Source: Primulina eburnea
Lineage: Eukaryota > Streptophyta > Magnoliopsida > Lamiales > Gesneriaceae
Assembly (NCBI RefSeq): GCF_022965805.1
Contig: NC_133103.1
Location: forward strand, 44,437,610 to 44,501,609
Length of the DNA stretch: 64,000 nt
Reading direction: 5' to 3'
In this document: positions 1 to 12,651 of the stretch, piece by piece
Layout of the letters: every line of letters starts with the position of its first letter
How positions within the stretch are numbered: the stretch's first letter is position 1
Notes under the pieces: generated by a model
What the model was told of the DNA's origin: nothing
Database searches by the model: none
What the model saw: the letters and a program-made list of their open reading frames with translations, nothing else
Position numbers and translations under genes: made by a program

Positions 1-1560
1 AGTTCATGCATTAGGGTTTATAGGTGTATTTCACGTTCGATCGAGGATCGGAGTCCGGAGATTTCTCAGGAAAATTATTTTATTACACGATTTATTTTAT
101 ATATTAATTTTAAAACATTTTAAGTGTATTTTTCAAAAATGGGATTTTATTTGGGTATTTTTACCCGCAGTGTTTTAGTTTTTACAGTACGCAAAATTTA
201 TCGAGTCGGGGGACTTTTTAATAGTTCGGTTAATATTTTCAAAATCTTTTCAACACGAAATATTTTTCGGGAGTGCGTTGGGATTTAATGGACCTATTTT
301 TAGGCTTGTTGAGCTTAAATATCGGTTTTAAATCTTTAAAATAATATTAGGGCCCATTAATAGATTAATTAGTCAGTTAATTGTTATATAATGCAACCTT
401 AACCCTAAACCTAGCCACTTTGCACCTCTCAGCAGCCGACACCCCCACTCAAAATTTCCTCCCCCTCGGTTTCAGAGAAAGCACCAGCTGAAGGCCACGT
501 TTTTGGCTTCTTGTTGCAAAGAAAAAAATCTCCGGCTCCCTCAAGTCATTCTTGTTCTTCCACGCATCATAAGGCACGCATGTATCATTTATTTTTCCTT
601 CATACACGCCATATATTCGCTGTAAATTTCAGTATTTTATGAAAAGATTACGATCTATGCCATGCTAATATCTTTGAAGGAACTTTACATGAAAACTTGC
701 ATGTTTCATTTTCTTCCTAACGTTTTTTCCTTTCTACTGATTTCCTGGTGCGAGGGGCCGCGGTTCTTGAGTATCTAGAGGTTGCTAGTGGTGTCAAGTC
801 GCTGGTATGGGGTTTAGAAATCTGCTGGACGTGTACGAGTGGAGAGCCGAGAGTTTGGAGCAAGAGGGGCGATCGGGTCCTACGTTTAGTGTGCAGCCGT
901 TTTATTTTCTTTGAGTTTGGTTTTAGATGAGTCACTAAGGTTCTAATAGTGTGTCTTGAGGGCTGGACAGGTGGTGCTGTAGGGGAGGACCGATGTGTGA
1001 GGGGTTGGGCCATGAGTAAGTTGGTGATTGCTCAAAGGAAGGGTGGCCGAGAAAACCATTTATTACAGCAGGTTTAGCCGTGGGTTAAGGGGCTGATTTT
1101 GGGGAGATTAGGGGCTGTTAGAGTGTGTTTTAAGGATGGGTTAAGTTTGGGAAAATTTGGTTTAGCTTCGGTTCAATTCGGGTTAAAACCGGGACCCCGG
1201 TTCAAGTTTTAAAACGAATCGGTTAAATTGTATTATGAGCTCGAGTTTACGTCTAGGAATACTTTTAATTATGTTTTGGGATATTTTAAGGAGTTCCGTA
1301 AGCTTCGGGTCAATTTTAGAGGTTCAAGGTTGAATCGAAAATTTTTGGATTTCCAGGGGCAAAATGGTCATTTTGCGCCCGGACTGAGATTTTGGTCATG
1401 GCAGCGCCCTGAGCACAAATTATGATATTTTAAATGTTTATGCATCATGTTTAAAATTTTCACACAATTATGATAAATACGGTGCATGCTTGGTTTAAAG
1501 AATTTTCACGTTTTTTAATCATTATGTTTACGTTTGATGTTGGCCATTTTTAACTGTGAC
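1..1560. other. Non-coding stretch, possibly LTR-derived
   Basis: No convincing coding exon is present. The sequence is a mix of AT-rich blocks and a GC-richer block at 400-1200. A TATA-like TATATAATG lies near 384-392 and is followed by a C/A-rich stretch, which is how plant LTR promoters often look. The text near 1360-1520 also reads like repeat DNA. Because downstream protease exons begin without a start codon, this stretch probably lies in an intron or between missing exons. I could not find matching LTR ends or a target duplication, so the LTR reading is weak. Confidence 0.3.
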
Positions 1561-1770
1561 ATTTTATTGTCAAATAAATACGATTATTTTAAGTGTGATT
1601 TTGTAATGGCGAGCTTTAAAAAAAAAAAAATTTACTTCCGCATTTTAAAACGAGTAGACATTACGTTTCCCTTTAGATGTACTTCTTCACAAGCTTTTAT
1701 ATCTTTAAATTTGTTAGCTTTGTCACGATTCTGATGATGTTAGTGTATTTTCACTTGCTTTCATCCGAAG

Positions 1771-4700
1771 CATTGGAATAGAGAAGTGCTCAACTTTACC
1801 TAACTGGGAAGCTGTGTTCAGAAGAAGCTATTTCCCCAAGTGAGTGACAATGCTCCCTGATGTTTTCATTTTTTCCTCTTATAATTTGTGTGATTTGTCA
1901 TCTGTTTTAGTCCCTGACCCCTTAACTGAATCTCTATGATTAGTCTGATTGGCACATTTCCATTGTTTCGAGTCATATTGATATCCCACTTTTACCACGT
2001 CCCTGGAATCAATTCAGATGTATGGAAAGAGCTCTTTTAACATATTCATTAACAGCATTCAGTATGAAATATCGCAGTTCAAACGAGAATTATTTCCACT
2101 TTGGGTTGTTGGTATTGCACAATATCATTATTATTATGTCAAAAGATGTAGCTTACAAAATGGGGCAAAGAGTTTAGGAGCTGAGAGCCTGATAACTACT
2201 AGTCATTTTCTCTATAAGGTCTATTATTGATACTATATTTCGACTTCAGTTTAAATATCCTCACTTCCCACTACAAAAAAGACGAAAACGGGAGTTTGTA
2301 TTGTATTCTAATGGGAGAACCAAAAAATACTACGTAAAGTGTATATATTCTTCTTGCCTGTTCTATCACTATCTGAACTTAGTTTATTCAAATATGCAGT
2401 TTTGATGAGCCTTTTTACGAAGTGATTTATCCAAAAGGTGATCCAGATGTTGTTTCTATAAGTAAGAGAGACATAGATCTCCTGCAACCGAATACTTTTG
2501 TGAACGATACAATCATAGACTTTTATATCAAGTAAGTTCTATATATTTATCTTCATTTTGGGGTTGTACAATTCACATAAAAAATAGCTGTTTGTTGCTA
2601 ACTGCTTACTTAGTTTGCAAAAGGGAATGAAATTAATGGTAAAGGACTACCTGTCTACCTTGGTTATCCTCAGCTGATGATGTTAAATTGGTGAATAAGA
2701 GAAAATTGTAAAATAACAGTTTACCTTGATCTGGTGGTTTGTTTCATTATGATTTTATTCCTCTGGACTATCGCCTGAGGATTGAGTGAGGACTGAGGTA
2801 AAGACGAATCCTTTTTAGTTGGCAGTTTGAATCGATAAAATTGGTCTAGTGGCATAATAATTCTTATATCTTATTTGGTTCTCAGTTTCTTAAAAATGTT
2901 AGCTGCAGTTGTAAGTTACTCATTTTCTCCTTCATTTGATTTGATTAAAGCTTAACCTCGTAACAGATACTTGAAGAATAGACAAAATGGAGCGGAGAGG
3001 GTCGCGTTCCATTTTTTCAACAGTTTCTTCTTTAGGAAGCTTGCTGACATGGACAAAGATCCATCCAGTGCTTTTGATGGCAATGCAGCTTTCCAGCGAG
3101 TTCGTAAATGGACCAGAAAAGTGAACTTGCTGGAAAAGGACTTCATATTTATTCCCGTCAACTACAAGTAAGAAAGCAGTAACTATATTACCAACCTTTT
3201 CGCTTGATTTATCGAGTTCTAATTTCTGGTATCAGGATATAAGAAATGATGGTTTACCATTTATTTGTATGACAGTTACCACTGGAGTCTTATAGTGATT
3301 TGTTATTTTGGTGAAGTCGCAAAGAATACAGGCAAGTAGTTTCCCGCTGACGTTGACGGCTTCTTCTAAATTTGATTTTTTATGCTTTGACATTTTTCCC
3401 TTGTCCCTTTGTCAATTTTAGATGTCGATGACAAGTTGGTTAGAGTTCCCTGTATATTGCATATGGATTCTCTAAGAGGAACTCATATGGGCCTCAAAGA
3501 TCTTATGCAGAGGTACATTCTCGTTCAGTTATTAGAGATGGTACATTAATGCAAGGACTTGAGTCATACAAGATGGTGAACTTGGACCAGTTTTACATTA
3601 ATATAAACCTTAACACGACTGACATATTTCATATAGTGAAGGTATCCGTTGTTTCAACTCCTATACTTCCTTTTAGAGTCTAATCCATTTACTTTTCCGA
3701 AGGATAAGAATTGATTCCACTTAGTATGTACTTGTTTGAGATACACACACACACAGTATTTATATGTAAATTCACGGAAGCGTAAGGTGAAATTTTGTGA
3801 CAATATATAGTGCCTTATGAAGGCCAGTTCTTGGGAATGACTGTTCATTGTCCAAATACCTGCAAATGCAACAAGTTATAATTAGTTGGATAATTTAATT
3901 AGCCATTCTGAATCTCTCGTTATATGTTACAGTTTGGTTCAACACCTTTAACTTTCACTTTTATTCAAAATTTCTATGCTTGCATCATTTCGTATTATTT
4001 TGAAATTTGTAATTTTTTTGTCAATGTATATCATTGTACGACAGTTACTTGTGGGAGGAGTGGAAAGAAAGGCAGAAAGAGACATGCGAAGATCTGAATT
4101 TAAAATTCAGAAACTTAAAGTTCGTCTCTCTCGAGGTACCTTTCTAATTCTACTTGAATACATTGAACAACGAGACTTCACAAAATATTTCGTAAGCTTC
4201 CGCTCTCTTAAATAGGCCGCCCTTTCCTCCAAACATCTGGTTGAGATAAGTACTGAATTAAAACTAATATGCTCCAAATAGAATAAATTTGTTCTAATAC
4301 CTTGATTGTCATCATCATTTGTATTCTCATTTTTGAAGATTACTAATATGTGATTTTAATGATTGTATGACAAAGAAAAAAATCGCAGTTTTTATTAATG
4401 TTTCATATTAATTCTCAATATGTATTCTGGAAACTGTAAACACAAAAACCACCTTTGTGTAATAATGGGATGTTGACCAAATTCTATTCAAGTTCAATTC
4501 TCATTTTAATTGTACTAGTTATTTTATCTTAAATGCTAATAATATATACGCTGGATTTAAGTAAACGCTATCAGTTAATACTTCGAAAACAATCACTACT
4601 ACATGGTTGTATTCAACACATCAAAATAAGTGTTATATTATTCATGCTACTCATGTTCTTGACTTCTTGTCACTATTTTAATTTTAATTTATTTTTTACA

Positions 4701-7700
4701 GTTTCACATTAATGTGGTCCTCACATTTTTATTCTTGTTTCCACCCCACCACCTCTCTCTCTAATTTATTCACTTAGTTGCACCATTTTTTAAAGTTTGA
4801 TGCTATTTGAGCTTAGGCTCACTAAATTTATTGCAGCATTGGTTTATGTTCAACTAACATCCACTTGTTCAGCGTTCCATTCTACTTTGCATTGGACTCT
4901 TGCGTATCTTTTATTTAACATATATAATTAACATATATTTTATCTAACATATTATAATTAACGGATTTGACTACATTTTTGTCATTGATTTAATAATATG
5001 CTAGTATAGAATTGATGATGTGCCTCCATGTATTATGGGCAATGATTTGACCTTTATTTCATTTTTTGACTCTGTAGCTACCTCAGCAGCAAAATTTATA
5101 TGATTGTGGCCTTTTCTTGCTTCACTGTGTGGAGCTTTTCCTGGAGGAAGCCCCTACGAACTTTGATGTGTGCAAGATAACGCCATCTTCCAATTTTGTG
5201 AGTATAATGCTTTGTTCTGACTCTTGAAGCAAACACACGAGCTTATAATTTCAAGTAGTAAAATCATTCCTCTGATTGGTCAATTAAACTTCTTCTATGG
5301 CATTGCAACCAGCAAGACATTAAAGCCTAGTACTCTACTTAGACCCATGTCCTCTTGAATGGACGTTCAGGATTTTTCTTTTTTGTACGAATCATCTGGT
5401 GGAAATGACCTGATCTAGAAGACAAAAAGTTTATATGGTCATGTTTATGTTATATTTAGCTTAAATTGTGGGCATTATAATTTATTATTCACTTCTCTTC
5501 TACTTCTAATTAATATTTGTGCACCTTTTGGGTTTGACATTGTTGCGTACTTTTTGCGAGGAGGGTTATATTGTTGAAAGTTGAGAAAGGTTATTGGTTC
5601 AAGAAATTGTGAGTTATCTTTGAAAGGTTCAAGGCTTCAAGCCATTGACCATATCCATTTTTTAAGTACTTGTAGTATTATGATAATGGTTGCAAGACCT
5701 AGGATGATTATTTGTTCCATTGTCCCTAAAGCCTTGAAATTCTATGATCCCTTTTTCAAAGTCAAACCAGACTTCGCTATGTTTACCACCAAAGACGAAG
5801 CCTTGAAGTATTTCTTTTGAGTATTGTTTATGAGAATGATCCTGAACTAAGTGTCGTCCTATTTTCATTATATTTTGTCAAATCCCCTTTACGTTGTTCG
5901 TCCACCCTGTTTCAAAGGAAATGGAGATCATAAACATGTTTTTTTTTCTCTTCGATTACACAGCAAATTGTCAAGATTCTAGATGGATTGATATTGACAT
6001 GGTAATAGAACTCCTTGGAAATTATATTCACTCTTGTAAGAATATCAAGAGAACTTATATAGTACAGGTACGAGTGTAAAGAAATTTACCTTTCAATCAG
6101 CTTTTATTGTCCGACTTAGTAGGGGCTATATACTATTCATCAAGTTTAATTTACCTTTCAATCAGCTTTGTCTGAAGTTTTTTTTTCTGGATATAAGGAT
6201 TTCATGTCTAAATTCCAATTTCTTATCTGGCCAATTTTATAACTGAAAAAATGTCATGCCCTCACTGTTGTCTTGTTTTCATGGTTGAGGAATGAGCTGA
6301 TCACGATTTCGCCGACAATCCTGATAATCTAGTATGCAACTGGGGTCATTTTTGTTTTATACTAGTAATCTGGTGTTTCACGAGATAAAATTATTTTTGG
6401 TGTCATTATTTCATTCGCAGGTTAATGGTTGAATTTTTTTCTTTTTTTGGAATGTCCTTTGCAACAAAGAGCAAACAAATGGCACAATTTTTTTTATGCA
6501 AAACTGACCTGGTGTCTGTATTCCAGCTTCAAGCAGATTGGTTTCCACCTGGCGAAGCATCAATGAAACGGGCTTGCATTGAGAGATTGATTCTTGAGCT
6601 CCTTGAGACTTCTGAAGAATGTTCTTCATCAAGTGAAAGTGACACAAATCATTCACCTAATGCTCCGACGACTGCTAATTTCAATGAAAGTGAACATGAA
6701 ATTGAGACGACTTTACTCCGAGCTGCACAAATAAGATATATCCAATGCACGAGAAATTCAGGATTGAGTTTAAAGAAATTTTTTGATCCAGGATATGTGT
6801 CAGGGTCATTTAATGGCGTGCATTCTTCAGCTTTTGAACAGATAGAGTCTATTGATGAGTTGAGAAGACCTGTTTCTCTGACCAAGGTACTTTAAGACAT
6901 CATCAGTATTATCAGGTGTTTAGGTTTGTTGTTCTTCACCTTGGAATATATTAATGCCATTTGAAATTTGGTGTATTGTGCATTGTCTATCGAGAAATAC
7001 ATAGATATACATATTTGCGCATCTTTGATACATAATTTGTTTGTGTGTTCTACTATATTTTATTTTGAGATGGAAAGTTTATGAATAGAAGGCTGCTGTG
7101 TGTGTTTATGAATTTGGAAATTTGAGATTTATTCTTGAAAATAGGACCAAGCCATTATTCTAATGTTTTTTTTTAGTACTTGGTAATTTTTTTTTACCAA
7201 TTACTGAGGTTCATCATCATTAATTTTCAGAAAAAGAGAAATGTTTTTTTTGGGACTAGGAATTGCTTGTTCCAAACTTCTCAATTTCAATTTTGCCCTA
7301 CGATTTGGACCAAATTTTTTTTATTGAAGATTTAAATGGGAGAGTCAGTCATGTACTTGCCACCTTACATTCTGTTTATTTAGTTTTTTCCAATTATGAA
7401 TTCTGTTCTTGAGTATCGACCACTGCAAACAGATCTTTCCCTCTTAAGTCGTGTCTTGGGAACCAGTCTCTATTGCATTTGAAACACCGGATGAGAGCTT
7501 TCATGGTTATATTTTGTGTTGGTAACTGTCTCTCTAACTCTCTTAGGTCAGTTGCTCTCAAAACACTGAACTTTTTCCCTTGATCATTTGTGGTTTTTGA
7601 CAGGAAGAGATAGAAGCTGGCAAGCATTTTGTGCATACTGGATTAGTGGAACCCTCCTTCCAGCATGCAGATGGATTGATCCCTGGAGCAAACGTCTTTC

Positions 7701-8323
7701 CTTACTCTTCTATAGAATTTAGAGAGCCTGATCATGAACCTATGACAGAGGATGCTGCCCTATCTTCTGCACCATCAAGCGGTAACTCTGATGATGTCTC
7801 AGAAGTAGATGCTGATGAAAAATGCCAATCTTTCGAAGCTGTTGGATCTTATGATGAACTAGATCGGCCAAAATGTATATTATCCGGAAATATTGATTGC
7901 TCAACTGTTCGCTTTACCTCGGTGTCAGGAGAATTGGTTGATACATCAGAGTCTTGTAGTCTAGTAGGGTTTAGTGAACACAATGAAACCTCCTTGCTTT
8001 TGAAGAATTTGCCAGAATTTTATGGAGAAACAAATCAGATACAAGGTAATGGTACATCATCTCTCGAAATCTTGACTTATGGCCCTCCTGCTTCTGGTGG
8101 CACATCGAATACTACAGAGCATTTCGGCCGGTATCGAATTGTGAATTCCACCGATCAGGCATATCCTCCTACACTTGACATACCTATATCATTAACCGAT
8201 AATGTTGATGGTGCATCACTTTCAGAAGCGTGTGAGTTTCATGCTGCAAAAAGAATGCGGGTTTCCCATCCCAACCAAGCTGAGGAACTAAAATGTGATT
8301 TATCGAAGGACCTACATTTGTGA
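1771..8323 (+). CDS. ULP2-like SUMO-specific cysteine protease, C-terminal part (5' end missing)
   Basis: This is a C48-family (Ulp1/SENP) protease that removes SUMO from nuclear proteins; the layout fits the plant ULP2 branch. Exons that join in phase are 1771-1839, 2400-2531, 2967-3167, 3276-3331, 3422-3512, 4045-4135, 5078-5197, 6527-6886 and 7604-8323 (TGA), giving 612 residues. The catalytic residues are visible: His in NYHWSL (exon 4), Asp in HMDS (exon 5), and Gln and Cys in QQQNLYDCGLF (exon 7). The two last exons are a long acidic, Ser-rich tail that ends after a basic KRMR patch. The first exon seen starts mid-codon, so the N-terminal exons are upstream of the window or lost. The acceptor at 1769-1770 is my least certain border. 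Intron 4 uses a GC donor. Confidence 0.85.
3332..3421 (+). other. GC-AG intron in the SUMO protease
   Basis: The exon ends ...AATACAG and the intron begins GCAAGT. The downstream acceptor is TTTTAG at 3416-3421. Using this GC donor keeps the frame (EVAKNT then DVDDKLVRVP). The next possible GT, four bases later, shifts the frame into a stop. Confidence 0.8.
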
Positions 8324-8860
8324 CTCATTTGGGGTAATCTGCTGCACTTTTGGTCATTTAAGATAGAAACTGCTTAGACTACTTTGATGGGGTTCTATGC
8401 TAGTTCATGATCCTAGTAAATCTTAGGACACAGCTAAAAGCTTCTCGATAGACCGAGCTTCATACATCTACATATATTATTATGTCTATGATGAATTGAT
8501 AATTTGTGAATCAACTTCTGGATACGATGCAATGCTTTGAGTTGCTATTTGTGTCCGCGCATAGCGAACTTTATCGTCATCTGCTGCTTCTTTGCTCCGC
8601 GGTTTGTTGTACCGTTCGGTCTCTTCCATCATGTCATTATTATCGGGGCGTCGTTTTTAATCGTGTATATATCTGCCTATCATTTTTAGAAATTATTATG
8701 GAGCAGTTTTTTTTTTTAATCCCGTATATATGTGTTTGTGCATATAGTTCCAACTATCCGTTTTCGTCCTTGTTGAAATCGTTCAAATATCAGGATTGTG
8801 AAGGATCCAAGTGAATTACCTTTTCCAACCAATATTTATCAACACGGTCTTAAATTTCTC
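8324..8860 (+). other. 3' UTR / downstream region of the protease gene
   Basis: No coding signal is seen. It is T-rich and contains scattered poly(A)-like signals. Its right edge is where pararetrovirus-like DNA seems to begin; the exact junction could not be fixed. Confidence 0.4.
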
Positions 8861-8951
8861 TATCTGCAGCGATGCATCACGTCCAAAGAAACATAGGCCT
8901 GGCATGGCCATTTTACGAACTTCACAGTATGCCACTTATGTCCATTATATA

Positions 8952-8960
8952 CTGATACCA
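8952..8960 (-). promoter_or_regulatory. Possible tRNA-Met primer-binding site of the pararetrovirus
   Basis: On the - strand the sequence reads TGGTATCAG, the first nine bases of the usual initiator-tRNA-Met primer site. It lies about 950 bases downstream of the TATA-like block, which suits a pararetroviral leader. Only nine bases match, so chance cannot be excluded. Confidence 0.4.
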
Positions 8961-9235
8961 TCTGAGGCTTGGAATCAAAGAGGAATCTGATACGTGGCAT
9001 TGTTTTACCAAACTTTTCCTTAGTCCATTTATTCAATAATTCCATTTATTCAATAAATCTAAATTTTCAGGTAAATCATATTCTTCATTTAAACTGTTAT
9101 GAACAGTTTCTTTTAAACTGAAAATATTCATTTGAATAAAACGTGTTAAATTATTAACCAGACTATTTCCATCTGAGGCTTGGAATCAAAGAGGAATCTG
9201 ATACGTGGCATTGTTTTACCAAACTTTTCCTTAGT
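8958..9235. repeat. Direct repeat, 67 bp x 2
   Basis: The 67-bp segment at 8958-9024 recurs without visible difference at 9169-9235, with 144 bp between the copies. Both copies lie in the putative leader of the pararetrovirus. Only the first is preceded by the primer-site-like sequence. Confidence 0.9.
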
Positions 9236-9823
9236 GGCTTTCTCACACATGGAGATTATTGGTTTCCAGCCTATATACCATCTTCAACTCAAATTGAGCT
9301 AAGAAAAGGAGAAATTTAAACTCCAGAATAGTAATGAATATAAGATTCTTATTTGGAATTTTACAAAACATAAAAGGATTTACGAAAGATATTCCAAAGA
9401 AATTAAACAACAGAGGATTTATCGAGGGCCCAAAGAATCATAAATTCATAAAAAATCACCCATAATAGCCTTAAACGCCATTTCTCGGCTAAGCAGGCTG
9501 AAGGGCTACAACATGAATTTACTTTTCCCGGATAAACTCGAACCTTGTGTTCACTATTTCCTGGTTCATCTTCTTACCTTATGTTCTAACCAAAGACTCT
9601 TATATTACATTAAATTCCAGAAATTTAAATAAATCTTTTATTATATCAACCTGATTCCAAGTTACAAATAAATATAGATCATGTCATAGTAAGGAAAATA
9701 ATTTAACACAAATATCTTAGCATGTCATTCAGGCTAATCTCTGAAATATTAAATTAAAAACAAAAATAAAAACAAAAAATAAAAACAGTAAACTTACAAG
9801 GTTGTAAACAGAACTTCAAACTT

Positions 9824-9924
9824 TTATTGATTTACTTCAGAAGGGTTGTATACAAGAGAGAGTAGAGAGAGGGGAGCAAACTCAACCGTGTCCTTCTAAG
9901 AACACAGAAGTAACCTATATATAG
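9824..9924 (-). promoter_or_regulatory. TATA-like box and poly(A) signal of the pararetrovirus
   Basis: CTATATATAG lies at 9915-9924, about 190 bases after the last viral stop codon in the - direction. An AATAAA on the - strand lies at 9824-9829, some 90 bases further on. A promoter just after the last gene, followed closely by a poly(A) signal, is the usual pararetroviral plan. The TATA box is palindromic, so its strand is inferred from context. Confidence 0.4.
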
Positions 9925-10116
9925 ATAGAAGAGCCGAACCTCAAACCCCGGATTCCATCTTCAAATAAAAATAGTGCATGCTTTATTAAAGCAGAAGTAA
10001 CTTTTGTTACAAAATTCAAAAAGTAAATAGTGATATGCCACCCACTTTTTGTCACGATATTCCATGATGTGTTATTCCACCAACTCTTGAATAGTGAGAT
10101 TCCACTATCAACATCT

Positions 10117-11523
10117 CTAGTCATCTTTGATATTATCTTTTAGAGATTTCTTCAAATTTTCAAATATATCATCAATTTGAGATAATTGAGGAATATCCTC
10201 ATCTGGATCCTGTGCATCATGCATCTTCATTAGACGTATGAATTGATTTTCACTTGATTCGGAAGCCATTGATTTATCTGATTTTGAATCTGAGCATCCA
10301 ATATTCTGGAAAAGATCTTTTTTCATTTCTTCAATATATACTTCAATCATTTTCTCTTTAGAATAAATCTCAGAGTATTTATGAGTCAGAATCTTAAAAG
10401 GACTCATGGAGTCTTTCTCTTTTTCCTGTTGATTCTGGAATTCTTTCTGATATAAAGAAATCTTTTCCTCCATATTTAGAAGAGTTTCATGGCCATGAAG
10501 TTTTCCAGTTGCTGGATCTTCGCGTAACATTTTATCCCAAAATTTAGTATAACTAACTCTTTTTAAGCAAGGGATTCCTTCCTCAGTGTAATCACATTCT
10601 GGTTGCCATCTCCAGATCCATGGAATTCCAAATTCCATGAAGAATAGACATAAAGTCTTGCCGTCAATCCAATGTTCAGAAAATGATTTCTTTATACATG
10701 GGGCCACGTTTAACCATGTATTCATAGGTTTTATAAAAACCTCTGGTAAAATCTTTGCAGATGGACCAAATATTTTCCACCATATGTAAAACCAATTTGG
10801 AATAGGATGGTGAAAAATGTTTTCACAAATCTTCAGAAACCAAGTATGTTTCTTCTTTTCATTTTCATAAAATAAAGTTTTATTAAAACTTTCAACATAA
10901 TCCCAAAAATTGAATTTGAAACTCATTTTATGAGGTTCAGAATAAAATTCTTTTTCAACTAATGGAGATATATCCCATTCTTCAATAGATATAATCTTTT
11001 TGATAATGAATTTTGAAAAGTTATAACTTCCTTTTTGTTGAGTATTACTGAAAAAGTGAGTTATATCAACACTTTTTGTAGAAATGAGAAGATTTTCATA
11101 AAATCATCTTTGCTTATAAGCATCATATACATATGATGTATTGGTTGAATATCTGTCCATGATAGTCCATGGAGCTTTTTCCCATTGGAGATCTTTTTCT
11201 TCTATAAGAAGAATTAATTCACGATGTTTAGTCTCTGTATAAAGAGCTGAATCATTATCATCTTCTTTGATGATATTAGCATATGATGCTGAAGACTGAG
11301 AATCTGTATTATTCCTCTGTTTTTGTTTCAAGAATTCTTGAAACTCATTATATAATTCAGTATCATGCTCAGTATTACTGGCTGATGAACTAAATAAGTT
11401 CTGGGCTATTAGCCTCTGTTTACCATGCTGGGCAATAATATTAGGGGGTTTTCCCCTACCACCTCGCCCTCTATAAGAGGACTTTCCTCTGCCTCGAGAG
11501 TACATATCTGTAAATGAAAACAT
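10117..11523 (-). pseudogene. Pararetrovirus downstream reading frame, broken by one stop
   Basis: The frame starts at the ATG at 11523 and runs to 10117, about 469 codons, with a single in-frame TGA at 11104-11106. The N-terminus carries an RG-rich stretch (SRGRGKSSYRGRGGRG). A Trp-rich middle and a charged, coiled-coil-like C-terminus follow. Its ATG overlaps the polymerase stop codon (TAATG), which suggests coupled translation. By position it would correspond to the gene after the polymerase in caulimovirids, often the transactivator/inclusion protein, but I cannot assign the function from the sequence. Confidence 0.6.
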
Positions 11524-12646
11524 TAAGATAAATATTCTCGAGTTAAAAAATCTGGTAAGTGATTATCTTCACCTTTTTTATAAATAATTTCAAAATCAAA
11601 AGGAGCTAAATGAGCCTGCCATCTTGCAAACATTTGTTTAGAAACATCATGTTTGAAATCTTTATTAAACATAAATTTTGCAGATTTGCAATCAGTTTTT
11701 ATGATAAACTTTTGATTGTATAAATCATCTTGAAATTTTAAAATACATCTAACAATAGCTAAGATTTCTTTTGCTACTGTGGAGTAATTTTTCTGGGCAG
11801 TATTCCATTTCCCAGAATAAAATCTTATAAGATATTCCTGTTTAGTTTGGGGATCTTTTTGTTTCAAAATTCCACCAAAACCTATATCCAAAGCATCTGT
11901 TTCTACAATTTTATCCCATAAGGGATTTGCCAGCATAAGACAAGGAAGATTCTTAACCTTATTTTTAATAATCTGAACAGCTTTAGTATGCTTATCTGTC
12001 CAAGGTAAATGATTTTTCTTAAGTCTATCATATAAGATAGCAGAATCTTTAGTAAGATTTTGAATATAAGGAGAAATATAATTTAAACTCCCTAAAAATC
12101 TTTGCAACTGAGTTTTATCAGTTATTATATCAGGAAATTTTGATCCAAATTCTATACTTCTTTGAATAGGAATAATTTTCCCTTTTTCAATCATATGACC
12201 AAGAAATCTGATATTAGTTTGAAACAAAATCATTTTAGATTTTGAAATAACTAATCCATTTTGAATAACAATATTTTTAAACATTTCTAAATGTTTAAAA
12301 TATGTTTCAATATCATTAGAAAATACTAAGATATCATCTATATAAACAATTATAAAATTGCTATAGTTATAAAAAATATCATTCATAATTTGTTGAAATT
12401 CTGAAGGAGCATTTTTAAGGCCAAATGGCATTACTGTCCATTCATAATGTCCTATAGGAACATTAAAAGCAGTTTTATATCTATCAGATTCTTTTATTTG
12501 AATCTGCCAAAATCCTGATTTTAAATCAAATTTTGAGAATATAATTGCATGAACTAATCTATCTAATAAATCTTTTTTATTAGGAATATGATGCCTAATC
12601 CATTTTAAAACCTTATTAAGAGGTTTATAATTTATAACCAATCTAG
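11523..12646 (-). pseudogene. Pararetrovirus polymerase, C-terminal part (RT and RNase H)
   Basis: This part carries most of the reverse transcriptase, with the YIDD catalytic box (near 12340), the PFGLKNAP block and the LGS/LNYI thumb region. An RNase H with conserved acidic residues and a DFLTREY end follows. The reading frame enters from the right directly out of the inserted gypsy LTR, so it has lost its N-terminal part. The ATG at 12674 lies inside the LTR and is not its natural start. The remaining frame is open to its stop at 11523-11525. The matching N-terminal part lies at 18162-19615. Confidence 0.8.
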
Positions 12647-12651
12647 GTACT

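Noticed and set aside
717..1013. A 98-codon - frame and an overlapping + frame near 750-930
   Set aside because: Low-complexity composition, no domain, and located in repeat-like DNA.
8860..9045. A 61-codon - frame at the edge of the viral insert
   Set aside because: It spans the primer-like site and one of the direct repeats, so it is more likely chance than a gene.
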